A DNA stretch of 46,294 nt from Micractinium sp. NFX-FRZ (Eukaryota > Chlorophyta > Trebouxiophyceae > Chlorellales > Chlorellaceae). Below the pieces are notes generated by a model, which made no database searches, was not told the origin of the DNA, and saw only the letters and a program-made list of their open reading frames with translations. Made by a program: the position numbers and the translations under genes. Shown piece after piece: positions 1 to 9,800 of this stretch. The DNA lies in the NCBI GenBank assembly GCA_029339195.1, contig JAPTJF010000479.1, positions 1 through 46,294 of the forward strand. Reading direction: 5' to 3'. The number at the start of each line of letters is the position of its first letter. The stretch's first letter is position 1.

Positions 1-1753
1 AGTGCTCCCATCAAGTCCCTCTGCCCCTCTCATTTGCCAACCCCTCACCCGCTTGCAAGGCACCGCACTTTGCACTCGGGCGCTCTCAGAGAGCTTGGCA
101 CGCAGGGCAGCAGTCAGCGCCGGGCGTTGTTGCATGCTGTGTGCGGCATGCTTGCTCTCAAGTCACGGCAGCGGGACAATTTGGGGGCAGGTGCTCAACA
201 GTCGATTGTGTGTTGGGTGAGGAGGATGGCAGTTCTGTAGCGGCGGGCAAGGCGGCGGGTGAGTGGGCTGTACCGCCATTGGGCCGGTGAAGAGGGGGCA
301 TTGGGCCGGTGAAGAGAGGGCAACAACGGGCGATACGACCACTAGTAGATTCAGCTGTCTTCCGACCACTAGTAGATACAGCACGAGGGGCAGGAGGAAA
401 CAGCGGCTGTGTGACGCTGTAGAGCGAAGTGAGGCGCGGAACAGCAGCACCTGCAACAGCAGGAGGGGCAGGAGGACACAGCGGTTGTGTGACGCTGGAG
501 AGTGAAGTGCGGGGCTGAAGAGCAGCACATGGCAGCAGGGGGGACAGGAGGGAACAGCGGCTGTGTGACGCCTGGGAGTGCAGCACGGCTCAGAACAGCA
601 ACACCTGAAGCAGTGAGACGGGGAGGACGGGGAGGGGGCACCGGCGGCAAGGCAGGGTAGATGGCAATGCGCAGCACCCACCCAACCGGCGGGGGACAAC
701 GTGAAATTGGCAACGGGGCGAGAAGCAGCAGCAGCGGCATGACAGCCGCGCGGGGGGGCATGGCTGGCAGCCGGGGTGGCTGGCACAGACCAGGGTTGCA
801 CCTTGCATGTGCCCCGGCTGCCCTCAGGGAGAGCATGAGCTGCAGCTCATAAGCATCTGCCAGCCGCCGGCCATCCCAGTGCAGTCACATGCACACAGCC
901 GTGCTCACAGGCTGCATTTCGAGCTTGATTTCCTTCTCTGTGTGCCGCACCACCTGCACGTAATGAATGCACACTAGGTGGGAGGTGCTGCATGCAGCCC
1001 GGTGAATGCCCGTGGTGCAAGCAACCGTTGGTTGCCGCATGCATGCAGCCCGGTGATTGACCCGCGCCTCAAAAGCATAAAAGTCTCCCTTGGCTCCCAG
1101 CCCATTCACCCCACCTGGATCACATTGTCCGTGTCGTCAAACCGCTCCTCCACAATCTCTGAGCCCTTGCTGACCAGGCGGGGAGCATGGAGCCTTCAAG
1201 CGTGCCATCGTACAACACGTGTTGCCCGCCTGCCTGCCCGCCTGCCCGCAGGTGAATGTCTTCATGGACCGCCACTTGCTTCACGGCCAGTAATGCTCTA
1301 GGCTGTGTTGAAATGCTCAGCACAGCCTGGCGCGTCTGCGTCTGAACGGCTCTGCCGTGACGTGAGTGCCAGCTCTCTCACTCCTCACTGCTGGCCTGGT
1401 GCTGCGGCTCACTGGCAAAGGCTGGCGCGTACAAACAGCAGTGTGCCAGCCAACGTTTTTGAATGAATCACTCTACCGTGTTCTCCAGCACGCATGCATA
1501 ACTATCAGCACTGCTCTATTGCATGCGTATGAAGCTACCATAGTTACCGTTGCCTGCACCCATGCGGCTCCCAGCTGCGCTCGACCCGCCCTAGAAAAGG
1601 CATCTGGCTCCACGCCCCCACCCAAGCCATTGCCATCCATACTTCATGACGCACGTTTGCCGGCTCAAGTCTACAACTTGTAATGAAGCAGGTGCGAGGT
1701 AAAGAAGCTGCCACGGGTTGCTGGCATTTGCAGCCTCCAGGCCACGGCTGCAG
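1..1753. other. Left flank without a confident gene
   Basis: No reading frame here has a convincing domain, signal peptide or exon chain. It contains a minisatellite (381-612) and two near-identical direct copies of GCATGCAGCCCGGTGA about 50 bp apart near 990 and 1040. On the minus strand between about 1320 and 885 there are short stretches with protein-like composition, for example SKGSEIVEERFDDTDNVIQ ending at a possible GT donor near 1117, and VVRHTEKEIKLEMQ near 950. They may be relics or exons of an unrecognised minus-strand gene. The 3' UTR of the F-box gene should also begin just left of 1754. Confidence 0.5.
381..612. repeat. Minisatellite, about 77-bp unit, three copies
   Basis: Three diverged copies begin at about 401, 479 and 555. 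Each starts with CAGCGG(C/T)TGTGTGACGC and runs on through GAG-rich and AGCAGCACC-type sequence. The spacing is about 78 and 76 bp. Just upstream, at 279 and 301, TTGGGCCGGTGAAGAG is also repeated, as is CGACCACTAGTAGAT at about 338 and 364, so the whole block grew by local duplication. Confidence 0.75.
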
Positions 1754-3949
1754 CTATGAAAACTCGATGCTCAGGTGCGAGGCATGCGCAGCCAGGTGGT
1801 CCCTCACCGCCTGCGGCACCTCCCCCCGCAGCCGCACCTCCCGCAGGCACGGCATGTGCAACAGGGTGTTGTCCACGTCAGCAGGGGTGGTCCGCGCTGC
1901 CTGCCACCACCTGGGCCGCAGGTTGAGGGCCAGCCGCTGCAGGCGGGTGGCGGCTGCCAGAGCCGCCGGCAGGCGGGCAAACGCGCAGCCCGACAAGTCG
2001 AGCTCCTCAAGCCCTGCAAGCGCCAGGTGGCGACGCGTCATCGTCGGGGAGCAGTCGCGCACGTTGAAGAACTATCACTTGCTGGCAAGTACAACGCAGC
2101 GCAAGCCCGTGGGCATGGCGGCCCTGTCCCGCATGCCCCCGGCTTTGAAATGCAACTGCTTGATTGCCTCTGCGCTCACCGCGCAGGTAGGGCCCCGCCG
2201 GCAGGTCCTCCATCCACCAATATGAAATGGCCAGCCTCCTGAGCCGCTCGGCATTGAGCAGCGCGTCCGGCAGCGGCTGTGCCCTGTACTCTTGAGACGC
2301 CTGCATGCTGAGCTCCGTCAGGTGTGGCGCCTGCTCCAGCAGGGCCGCAAGCGCCGTGGCCCGGCACTGGCTGACCTTGAGCGCGCACAGCTCCGCCAGG
2401 CGGGGGCAGCCTTGGAGGAGGTCAGCTGCCACTGTTTCGTGGAACCGAGGGCTCAGTTCCAGCCTGGTGAGGGCTGCTTCGGCGGGCAGCAGGGCGTCGA
2501 GCAGCTGCTGCAGGGTCATGCCACCTGGGCGCAGCCACAGGTCTTGCAGCTCGGCCTCGGCGGCCTGCCCGCAGCTGCGCCCCGTGCAGCTGAGCGTGGC
2601 GCCGCCAAACGTGCTGCTGACGTGGAAGTGCCGGAAGCGGGAGGAGCCCAGCTGCAGGCAGGGGATCATCCAAAGGCATCACCCAACCGTTGGGAGAGCA
2701 GTTGCAGAAATATTGGTATGTCTGCTTCGGCAATGGTACACACGTTGTTGCTGTTGTGCCGTGTCTGCTGGTCATGGCAGCGGTCACCCCCGATGTGTAG
2801 GCTCAACCACACCACCTCCCCTGGGAGCCAAGGTCAGCCAGGTCAGCCAGCGTGAGCCAGCCCATGCATACCAACCGGTTGGGGCGCTGCAATTAGTTGC
2901 ACCTGCAACACCCCTCCTCTGCATGCAGCAAGCTCACCAGGATCGAGTGCTGCCGCCCCACAGCAAAGGTGCTGGTGAAGGTCTGCAGGGCGGGGAAGGC
3001 GGCCCGAGTGGGGAGGGCGGGCGGCGGATGGCTCCCCCCAGGAAGCCTGTGGTCTTCCAGAGACAGGTGCACCAGGCCTGCCAGCTGGCTGAGTTCGCAA
3101 GCTGTCGGCAGGCCCTCCCCGCCCAGCTGGAGCCAGGTCAGGCAGGACAGCTGGGTGAGGGCGGCGGCAACGTCCTGGGGCAGTGGCCGCAGGTCGGGCC
3201 TGTGCCAGCTGTCCCGCCGCCGCTCCCGCCAGCTGTACAGGCTGAGGCGCTCCAGGCTGGCGCTGAGCTGGCGCAGCACGCTGGCCGTGCTCCTGGGCAG
3301 CGGCGTGTAGCTGCTGAGATGCAGAGAGGAGAGGGCGGTGAAGCGGGGCAGCGCTGCTATCGTCGCCTGCCGTTCAGTCAGGCAGTCGAGCAGTGCGTGC
3401 GTCAGGGCAGCCGGCTGCAGCTGCTGCAAGAACTGCTCGGGCTTCCAGCACCCGGCGGTGCCGCCCGACCGCCTCATGAACTCCTCCACATCGGTTACCT
3501 CCACTGCCTCCACCAGCCCGCCCACATGCCCCAGCAGGCGGTGCTTGGCTGCATACCACTCGCCGCGCTGCGCGGGGCGCAGGCCCTCTGGCGGGCAGCG
3601 CAGCGTGAAGGTGCGCCACAGGCGGGGCTCGGAGAAGAGCAGGCAGCGGAAGCGCTGGCAGACAGCGCTCAGGCAGGGGCTGCAGCAGGCAGGAGGGGTA
3701 GGGAGGGTAGGTGCAGCAGCGCATGTGTGCAGGTGCTGCAGCGGGCGAGGCGGCTGCCGGGCACCGTCCTCCCTTTGCGATGGCGGCACCACCTTCCCAT
3801 CTTTGCTTCCTTGGTTCCCACCACACCGCGGCTCACCCGCTCTCCTTCAGTGGCCCCGCCAGCACAAAGATGTCGCCCCACAGCTGGTCGGGCAGGTCGT
3901 CCCAGCAGCAGGCGGCTGCGCCTTGGGTCCTGGACCACCGCGGTAGCAT
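1754..3949 (-). CDS. F-box protein with leucine-rich repeats
   Basis: Four exons fit in phase with GT-AG introns: 3949-3837, 3679-2938, 2651-2180 and 2013-1754, giving about 528 aa. The start is the ATG at 3949. Residues about 13-33 carry an F-box core (WDDLPDQLWGDIFVLAG), and exon 2 continues it with CQRFRCLLFSEPRLW. The rest is a series of degenerate leucine-rich repeats, for example LPRFTALSSLHLSSY, LTQLSCLTWLQLGG and LAGLEELDLSGC. F-box proteins bind SKP1 and present substrates to SCF ubiquitin ligases; the LRR part would be the substrate-binding region. The substrate is unknown. The gene is divergent from the secreted-protein gene, with 309 bp between the two start codons. No signal peptide or membrane segment is seen. 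A long plus-strand frame over the same DNA is a shadow of this GC-rich gene. Confidence 0.85.
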
Positions 3950-4258
3950 GGTTGAGCAGTGGGCAGGCAGCAAGGCACGCCGATGCTTGTAAGACTGCCG
4001 ACTGCGGCGAAGCGTGGTGAGGGGCAGGTTGGTGAGAAGGGAGGGCGGGCGGGCGGGCACAGGGGTGGGTGTCGGGCGCGCCTGTGGGCAGGCCAGCTGA
4101 GAGGACCGTGAACCCAGCGTGTCACCCAGCGTGTCACCACCTGTTGCACGTCTTGCAGCGAGGTGCAGCTGGCCTCCGTCACGATCCAGGAGTGCGTGTC
4201 CAAGGAGCTATAGCTTAGAAGGTTGCAGTCTTCTCTGTTTCACCAACTGTCGCCTAAC
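3950..4258. promoter_or_regulatory. Divergent intergenic spacer
   Basis: This 309-bp spacer separates the start codons of two divergent genes, the F-box gene on the minus strand and the secreted-protein gene on the plus strand, so both promoters or 5' UTRs should lie in it. No clear TATA box is seen. It holds a short GCGG/GGGCGGGC run near 4045 and the repeated CCCAGCGTGTCACC near 4110-4135. Confidence 0.5.
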
Positions 4259-5414
4259 ATGAGCTTCCTATTCCGTGGGGCTGTACTGGGCCTGCTGGCC
4301 ACCCTGCTGGCCTGGCAGGCTTGCACGCCAGCTGCAGCTCAGGGATCCCTCGGCGGCAGCGCCTGCGCCCAGCTCCCTGCTGCCTTCGAGGCATGCGACT
4401 ACTTGGTGCGTGAAACGATGCCAACAGGGAAGAAAAGCGGCTGCTCAACTCGGGTTTTGCTGCGCTAAGCTGTTGCACCCAACCCGCCCGCCCACCCGCC
4501 GCGCGTGCCCGCCCATCTCCCTCTCCTCTTCTCCTCTTCTCCTCGATTTCTCCCCAGGGTCTCGAGGCCTACAAAGACCCGTCCCCGCCTCCAAGCGACC
4601 AGGAAATTGCGGGGTGGAAGGAGCGGGCTCTGACAGAGTACGCCAAGCAGCGGGCATTCGGGTGCACGCCGACCGCCACCAGTGCCGGCGGCCAGGCAAG
4701 GCCGGTGCTGTTCAACCAGGGCTGCGGGTGCAAGGCTAGCAAAGCTGTGTGGGATGGGCAGTGCATGCACTCCCCGAGTTGTGGAGGACCTGCTGCCTGG
4801 CCCCCTGCCTTGCCGGCCAGGGCGCCCCCCCAGCCTTGCCCCCTTGCGGTGCTGGAGCATGCCGGACCCGTCACCTGCCGCCCTGCCTTGCCGCATGATA
4901 TTGCCGTCCTGCCGCAGGTGCGCAGGATCTGCCAGAACAAGTTCTCTCCCCAGACCTGGGCACTCATCTTTGACGTCCAGCTCTGCAGTGCTGGCCAGGG
5001 CAGCGACCAGACCATTGGGGTGAGGCGCCTTGCTTGGCCAGCCTGCCTGTTGGATGAGCGATACCAGCAGGCCCTGCTGGAGATGTGCCCGAACGTGCCC
5101 AAGGGTGGTGGGCAAGAGGGGCCGGCTAGTGCACCAGTGGCTGCACCAAGATGAAGAAGAAAGAGACCCAGGGTGGTGGGCAACAGGGGCCACTGACCCC
5201 CTGTCCTGCCGGGTCCACGTCTCGGTCTATCTGTATGTATGTGCCCGTACGCGCCGCTACGCCTGCAGACGGCATGTGCACCGGACAGAACCGCATTGAG
5301 CACATCCCATCTCGAGTGCCTCGCCTCCCCGTGTGCCCCGCCTGGCCGCAGGCCTGGTTCACTCTGGTGCCTTCTGGGCAGTACATCTGGTACTATGTTG
5401 GCCCCATCTGCTAG
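4259..5414 (+). CDS. Small secreted Cys-containing protein, unknown function
   Basis: Four exons are proposed: 4259-4405, 4558-4746, 4918-5019 and 5352-5414, giving about 166 aa, all in phase 0. The start at 4259 opens a clear signal peptide (MSFLFRGAVLGLLATLLAW, cleavage near AAAQ at about residue 27). The mature protein has about eight cysteines, including CAQL, EACDYL, FGCTPT, QGCGCK, RRICQ and a C-terminal GPIC. The domain is not recognised; secretion to the wall or medium is inferred from the signal peptide alone. The exon 2 donor (GTGTGG at 4747) is weak and could be elsewhere; the other splice sites are good (exon 2 acceptor after a pyrimidine tract ending CCCCAG). Intron 3 contains a direct repeat, AGGGTGGTGGGCAA. 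A decayed partial copy lies directly downstream. Confidence 0.7.
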
Positions 5415-5599
5415 GCTGATGACCATTGAAGCTGCTACGGTGATGGCTGCTACCAGCATCAGCCATGCTGCTCGGCCCCTCGCCTTACGAAGAGGCCGCT
5501 CCTGCCGCCTCCCAGGCAGCCAAGCGGCAGCACACTGGCGACCCTGCGCATGCATGTATCGCGCCAGGAGCCCACTCACACGCCCTCCCATTCTCCCCA

Positions 5600-6125
5600 T
5601 GCTGGAAAGAACAGCCCCTCTGCGCTCACTCACCGTGCCCACCCATCTCCCTCCTTCCCCTCTTCTCTCCAGTTTCACCCCAGGGCTTCAAAGCCTACAA
5701 AAACTCTTCCCTGGTTTCATACGAACAGATGGTTGTGGTAGAAGAGCACCAGTCCACGAGTGAGCACGCCAAACACGGGCATTCGGTTGCATGCCGACCA
5801 CTGCCAGTGCATTACGTGCAGTGTATAGGCCCCCTGTTTTTCGTGGTTTCGTGGCCTGGTGCATGCCTTGTCAACCTCTCAGGAAATGGCTCGTCCTGAA
5901 GTTGAATCCTCTTTCAGGGGATGTGAAAAGCTGTAGACGACTAGACTTAGACCACCTGCATGCATTGTGGAGCCCCTGTTGCCTGGGGCCCTGCCGTGCT
6001 GGCAGGGGCGCCCCACCTTGCTTCTGTGGGGTGCTGACTAGACCAGGCCGCTATGCATGTGTGCCAGGCTGGAACCGTTTGGAGCGCTCCCCTCCCCGAG
6101 TGCCTGATGCAAAGAGCAGGCCCTC
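5600..6125 (+). pseudogene. Decayed partial copy of the upstream secreted-protein gene
   Basis: The sequence from about 5635 to 5820 matches the end of intron 1 and exon 2 of the gene at 4259-5414. The pyrimidine tract and acceptor are followed at 5684 by GGCTTCAAAGCCTACAAA (original GGTCTCGAGGCCTACAAA), and farther on by CACGCCAAAC..GGGCATTCGG (original TACGCCAAGC..GGGCATTCGG). Intron-2-like sequence follows at about 5960-6015 and intron-3-like sequence at about 6070-6125. An indel in the exon 2 copy shifts the frame, and exons 1, 3 and 4 are not recognisable. I infer a tandem gene duplication that has decayed. Confidence 0.65.
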
Positions 6126-6845
6126 CTGCATCAGCACCTCGTTGCAGCAGACGCGTCTGTGTCACAGTGGGCGCGAAGCAGCTGTGGGTGTGGGTCTCAT
6201 GCACGTCAGTACGCTATTGGCTAGTCGTTGGAGCTGCAGCGCAAATAAAGAAAAGAAGAAGAGGGTGAACCCGAAGAATTGGGGATGAAAGCTGTCAAAT
6301 ACGTGGCGGGGAGGAGGAATCGATGCCCAAGCCAAGGCAGAAATGAGGGAGAGAAAACGCGGGCGTTGGGTGTCAAGACAGGATGAGCGTGGGCCCAACC
6401 CAGGCCAGGTGGCACAGAGGGAGGGTGAGTGCGGGACCAAACCAAGATGGCAAGCAGGAGAGGGAGGGTGAGCGCGGTCCCAAACCAAGATGGCAAGCAG
6501 GAGAGGGAGGTTGATTGTGAGCACAAGTCATGTTGGGTGGCAGGAATGGGAGGATCAGTGCGGGCCCATGAGAGGCTGTGAATAGGCCCAAGATAAGCCC
6601 ATCAGCGAGCAGGGCAAGATGAATCAGTGTGGTGTCAGAGCCAAAACCCCAGCAGCACCAGCGGCAGTTAAGCACGGACTTCAACAGAGCTTGCAGCAGC
6701 ACGTGGCAGCATGCAGTGCAGCGGGATAAAAGTGAACAAGTGGCCCACGAGGGGTGGGATAGCAACTTACGGGCTAGTGTACAGGCTCTCACTCTATGAA
6801 TGCAGGTGTGTGGTTGAACGGCGCACATGTGTTGCTTGTTCCTCG
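6126..6845. other. Intergenic region, 3' side of the receptor-kinase gene
   Basis: No gene is seen. It contains an A-rich stretch with AATAAA near 6244, a 42-bp tandem repeat (6363-6570), and otherwise unremarkable sequence in which the 3' UTR of the minus-strand receptor kinase should lie. No TTACA (minus-strand TGTAA) motif was found close to the kinase stop codon. Confidence 0.5.
6363..6570. repeat. Tandem repeat, about 42-bp unit, four to five copies
   Basis: The best-preserved neighbouring units both contain CAAACCAAGATGGCAAGCAG followed by GAGAGGGAGG (about 6435 and 6480). Diverged units flank them on both sides (GTGGGCCCAACCCAGG near 6390; AAGTCATGTTGGGTGGCAGG near 6525). Confidence 0.75.
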
Positions 6846-9800
6846 CTACGCGCTCTCCGCAGCGGCCGACCGCAGCCGCGCCAGCACTTGGGCGGCGGTG
6901 GGGCGCTTCAGCGGCTCGACATTCACGCACTCCTCAATCAGCGACGCCACGGCCTGCAGAGGGGGAGGCAGAGGCGTGTTTCAGAGCAGTGTGACGAAGG
7001 ACGAGTGTACAACTTTGGAGGCGCGCTGCAGGCTGCCCACAGCTGAGGCGCCGCGCCCCCTCCCTTCTGTGCCCCTCGGCCCTGCACACTGTGTTTGGAT
7101 GGAACGGGTAGAACACGCACAGTGCCGCACCGACAGCACGCCCGCCCGCCCACGGGGGCGGGGTCCTACCTGGGGGCACTCGTCGGGCGCGCGCGGCAGG
7201 CGCAGCTTGCCTCGCGCATCCTGGTGCTGCTGGGTGAGCAGCTCGATGAGCAGGATGCCAAAGCTGCAGGGGGGGGCAGGATTCGTGGAGACAGGCACAG
7301 GGCGGGAGGATGCAGGTGGAGAGTTGCTGGGTGTCGCAGATAGACAGCTGCACGGCGCACGTGACATGGCGCACTGGCAGGTCGACAGTGAAGACAGAGA
7401 AAACGTGACAGGCGCACTGGCGGGTGGCAGCGTCGGTCTCGTCGCAAGCGTCGGAATGCACAGCCACACGACTGGCAGATCAAAACCTCCATGCCCGCAC
7501 AGCCGCCAGCCACCCGGCAGCGCGCAAGCACACCCTCACCTGTACACGTCGGCTGCCAGCGTGCACCTCTGTCCCAGCAGCTGCTCAGGCGCTGCAAGAT
7601 GCGGCGTGGGGAGGGCGACAGGGGGCACGCTCTCAGGTCGGGCACGGCATGCACGCTGCACGCAGCACAGCATGCAGCCCTGGATGTGCGATGCTGCTGG
7701 CGGCTGCCAAGCATCGGGTGCGGGGTGGTGCCGCGCCACTTCTTCATTCACCCTGCAAAGGGCGCCCCACGACAGCACAAACAAAGCCTGCTGCCACCGG
7801 CTGGGGTGCCCAACCGGCAGCGGCATGGACGCCCGCAACGGCAGCGCCACAGCAGCCCACCCTCGCACCCGCATACGCCCGGCTGAAGCCGACGGCAGTG
7901 GCCGCGTTGCCCGCCAGCACCTGCGCCAGCCCCAGGTCCGACAGGCACGCCCGCCCCTCGTGCGACAGCAGCACATTCCTGCACAGATCGATACAAGAGG
8001 AAGCTGCTGAGTCAGGTAGGAGTGTGGATGGAACCGTGGGACAGTGACTAACAGCAGGCAGCACCAATGGCGCAGGTGCTGCCTGCGTCATTGAGCAGCA
8101 CAGCGTCAATGCCTGCACCAATGGCGCAGGTGCTGCCTGAAGACGGGGGGGGCTCCGTTGAGCGAGCGACTCCCTGCCAGGCCAGCTGCTGCGCGACCGA
8201 AGCAGCACGGCAGGCAGCAACGGCAGCATGCCGCGCCGGCGCGCCGCACTGCCTTGAGATCGCTGGTCACACTCATGCCACACTCGTGCGCCCCTGCCGG
8301 CTGTTCACAGCCAAAGCAACTCACGCTGCCTTGAGGTCGCTGTGGATGACGTGCTTGGAGTGCAGGAAGTCCAGCGCCTCTGCCACATCCAGCGCCACGC
8401 GGCAGCCCCTGCAGGCACGGCAGCAGGCGTCATGCAAAGCAGGCACATCAGGCGCGGCAGACACAAGCGAAAGTCCGGCGCCAGCAGCAGTTTCTGAACG
8501 AAAGGAGGAATGGGAGAGGCAGGATTCGGAAGCGGAGGGGGGGCACGCCTGCTTGCCAACATAGCGGAGCAGGTTGACAGGTTTGCAACGAGGCTGCCAG
8601 CCACGGCAGCGTGTGCTTGTGTGTACAGGATAGATTGGACAGCGGCAGCGTGGCGAGTGCCGCCGTCGCCCGTCCCAGCCGCCGCGCCCCCACCTGTCGC
8701 TCCAGCGCAGCCTCTGCTGCCACTCGGGCTGCTGCAGGGCCAGGCGCAGGCTGCCGCCGCGCATCACCTCCATGGCCAGCAGCACCAGCTGGGCCTGCAG
8801 TGGTGATGGGGCGGGGGAGGGGCAGGCAGGCGGGCAGGTGGGGGATGGCTCAGACCAGGGCAAGTCAATTTGCTAGACCAGGCACCCAGGGGGTCCCACA
8901 CCTCACTTCAAGCACAAACAACAGAGAGCAGGCTGCATGTTCAACACGCCAAGGGTTCCCACTTCCATACGGTGTCCCCACCTCCTCATCCCCCCACCCC
9001 CCCACCTCCTCCCTTCACATCCATGCAGGCACCACTGGGCTGCCCTGCTGGCAGCACGGGCCGTCCCCCGGTGGCACGCCCACCTTGAGCGCCACCCCCA
9101 GCAGGGGCACGATGCGCGGATGCACGCAGCGCCGCAGCAGCGACACCTCATGCCACACCTTGCCGCTGTGCATGCCCGCCTCCAGCTCAAACACCTGTCG
9201 GTGGTTGCAGGAGGGGAAGGAAGGGGCGGAGAATGCAGGCATGAGCGTGCCTGCCAACACCGGCAGCCAGGCCGCAAGCCCGCCTGCCAAGCAAGCAAGC
9301 AAGCAGGCAGGCAGGCATGCAGGCACCCTGTCCTGTGCAGGCCCCCATCTGGCAGCCAGACATTGTGCCCAGCAGCTGCAATAAACATGCACCTTGACTG
9401 CGACATATCGGGCCCCCAGCCTGGCCAGGTACACGACGGCGTAAGAACCCGCCCCCAGCTCTACAAAACCGCCGTCGCTGTCCACCACAAACTGCAGCAA
9501 GGCGGGCACGCAGGGGAGAGCGTTGTGGGCGTGCCAGCACGGCATGAAGGTGAGGTGGTGGGTGGGTGTGGGTGTGGGTTTGTGTGCAGCGCGGCGCCGT
9601 GCCGGTCAGGATGGTGGTAGGGGCAGCAGGGGAGGAGGTGCAGGGCGGGGTACGCCACCGACCAGTGGCACGCATACCATGTGCTGCCTCCCGAGCTGCA
9701 CACCATGCATAGCCTGGTCAGCTGCATCGCCCCGCTGCCCTTGGCCCCAGTGGGGCAAACGGGGTAGCGAGCGAGCACGGCGTGCTCGCTGCTGGCACCC

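Noticed and set aside
2305..4020. 571-codon open frame on the plus strand
   Set aside because: It is antisense to the four F-box/LRR exons, runs across their introns unchanged, and has Gln/Ala/Gly-rich composition with no domain. It is a shadow of GC-rich coding sequence.
4148..4203. Extra upstream exon of the F-box gene (THSWIVTEASCTSLQDVQQ on the minus strand)
   Set aside because: The composition is protein-like and a GT follows, but no ATG opens it and no acceptor joins it cleanly to the F-box exon. The ATG at 3949 is simpler.
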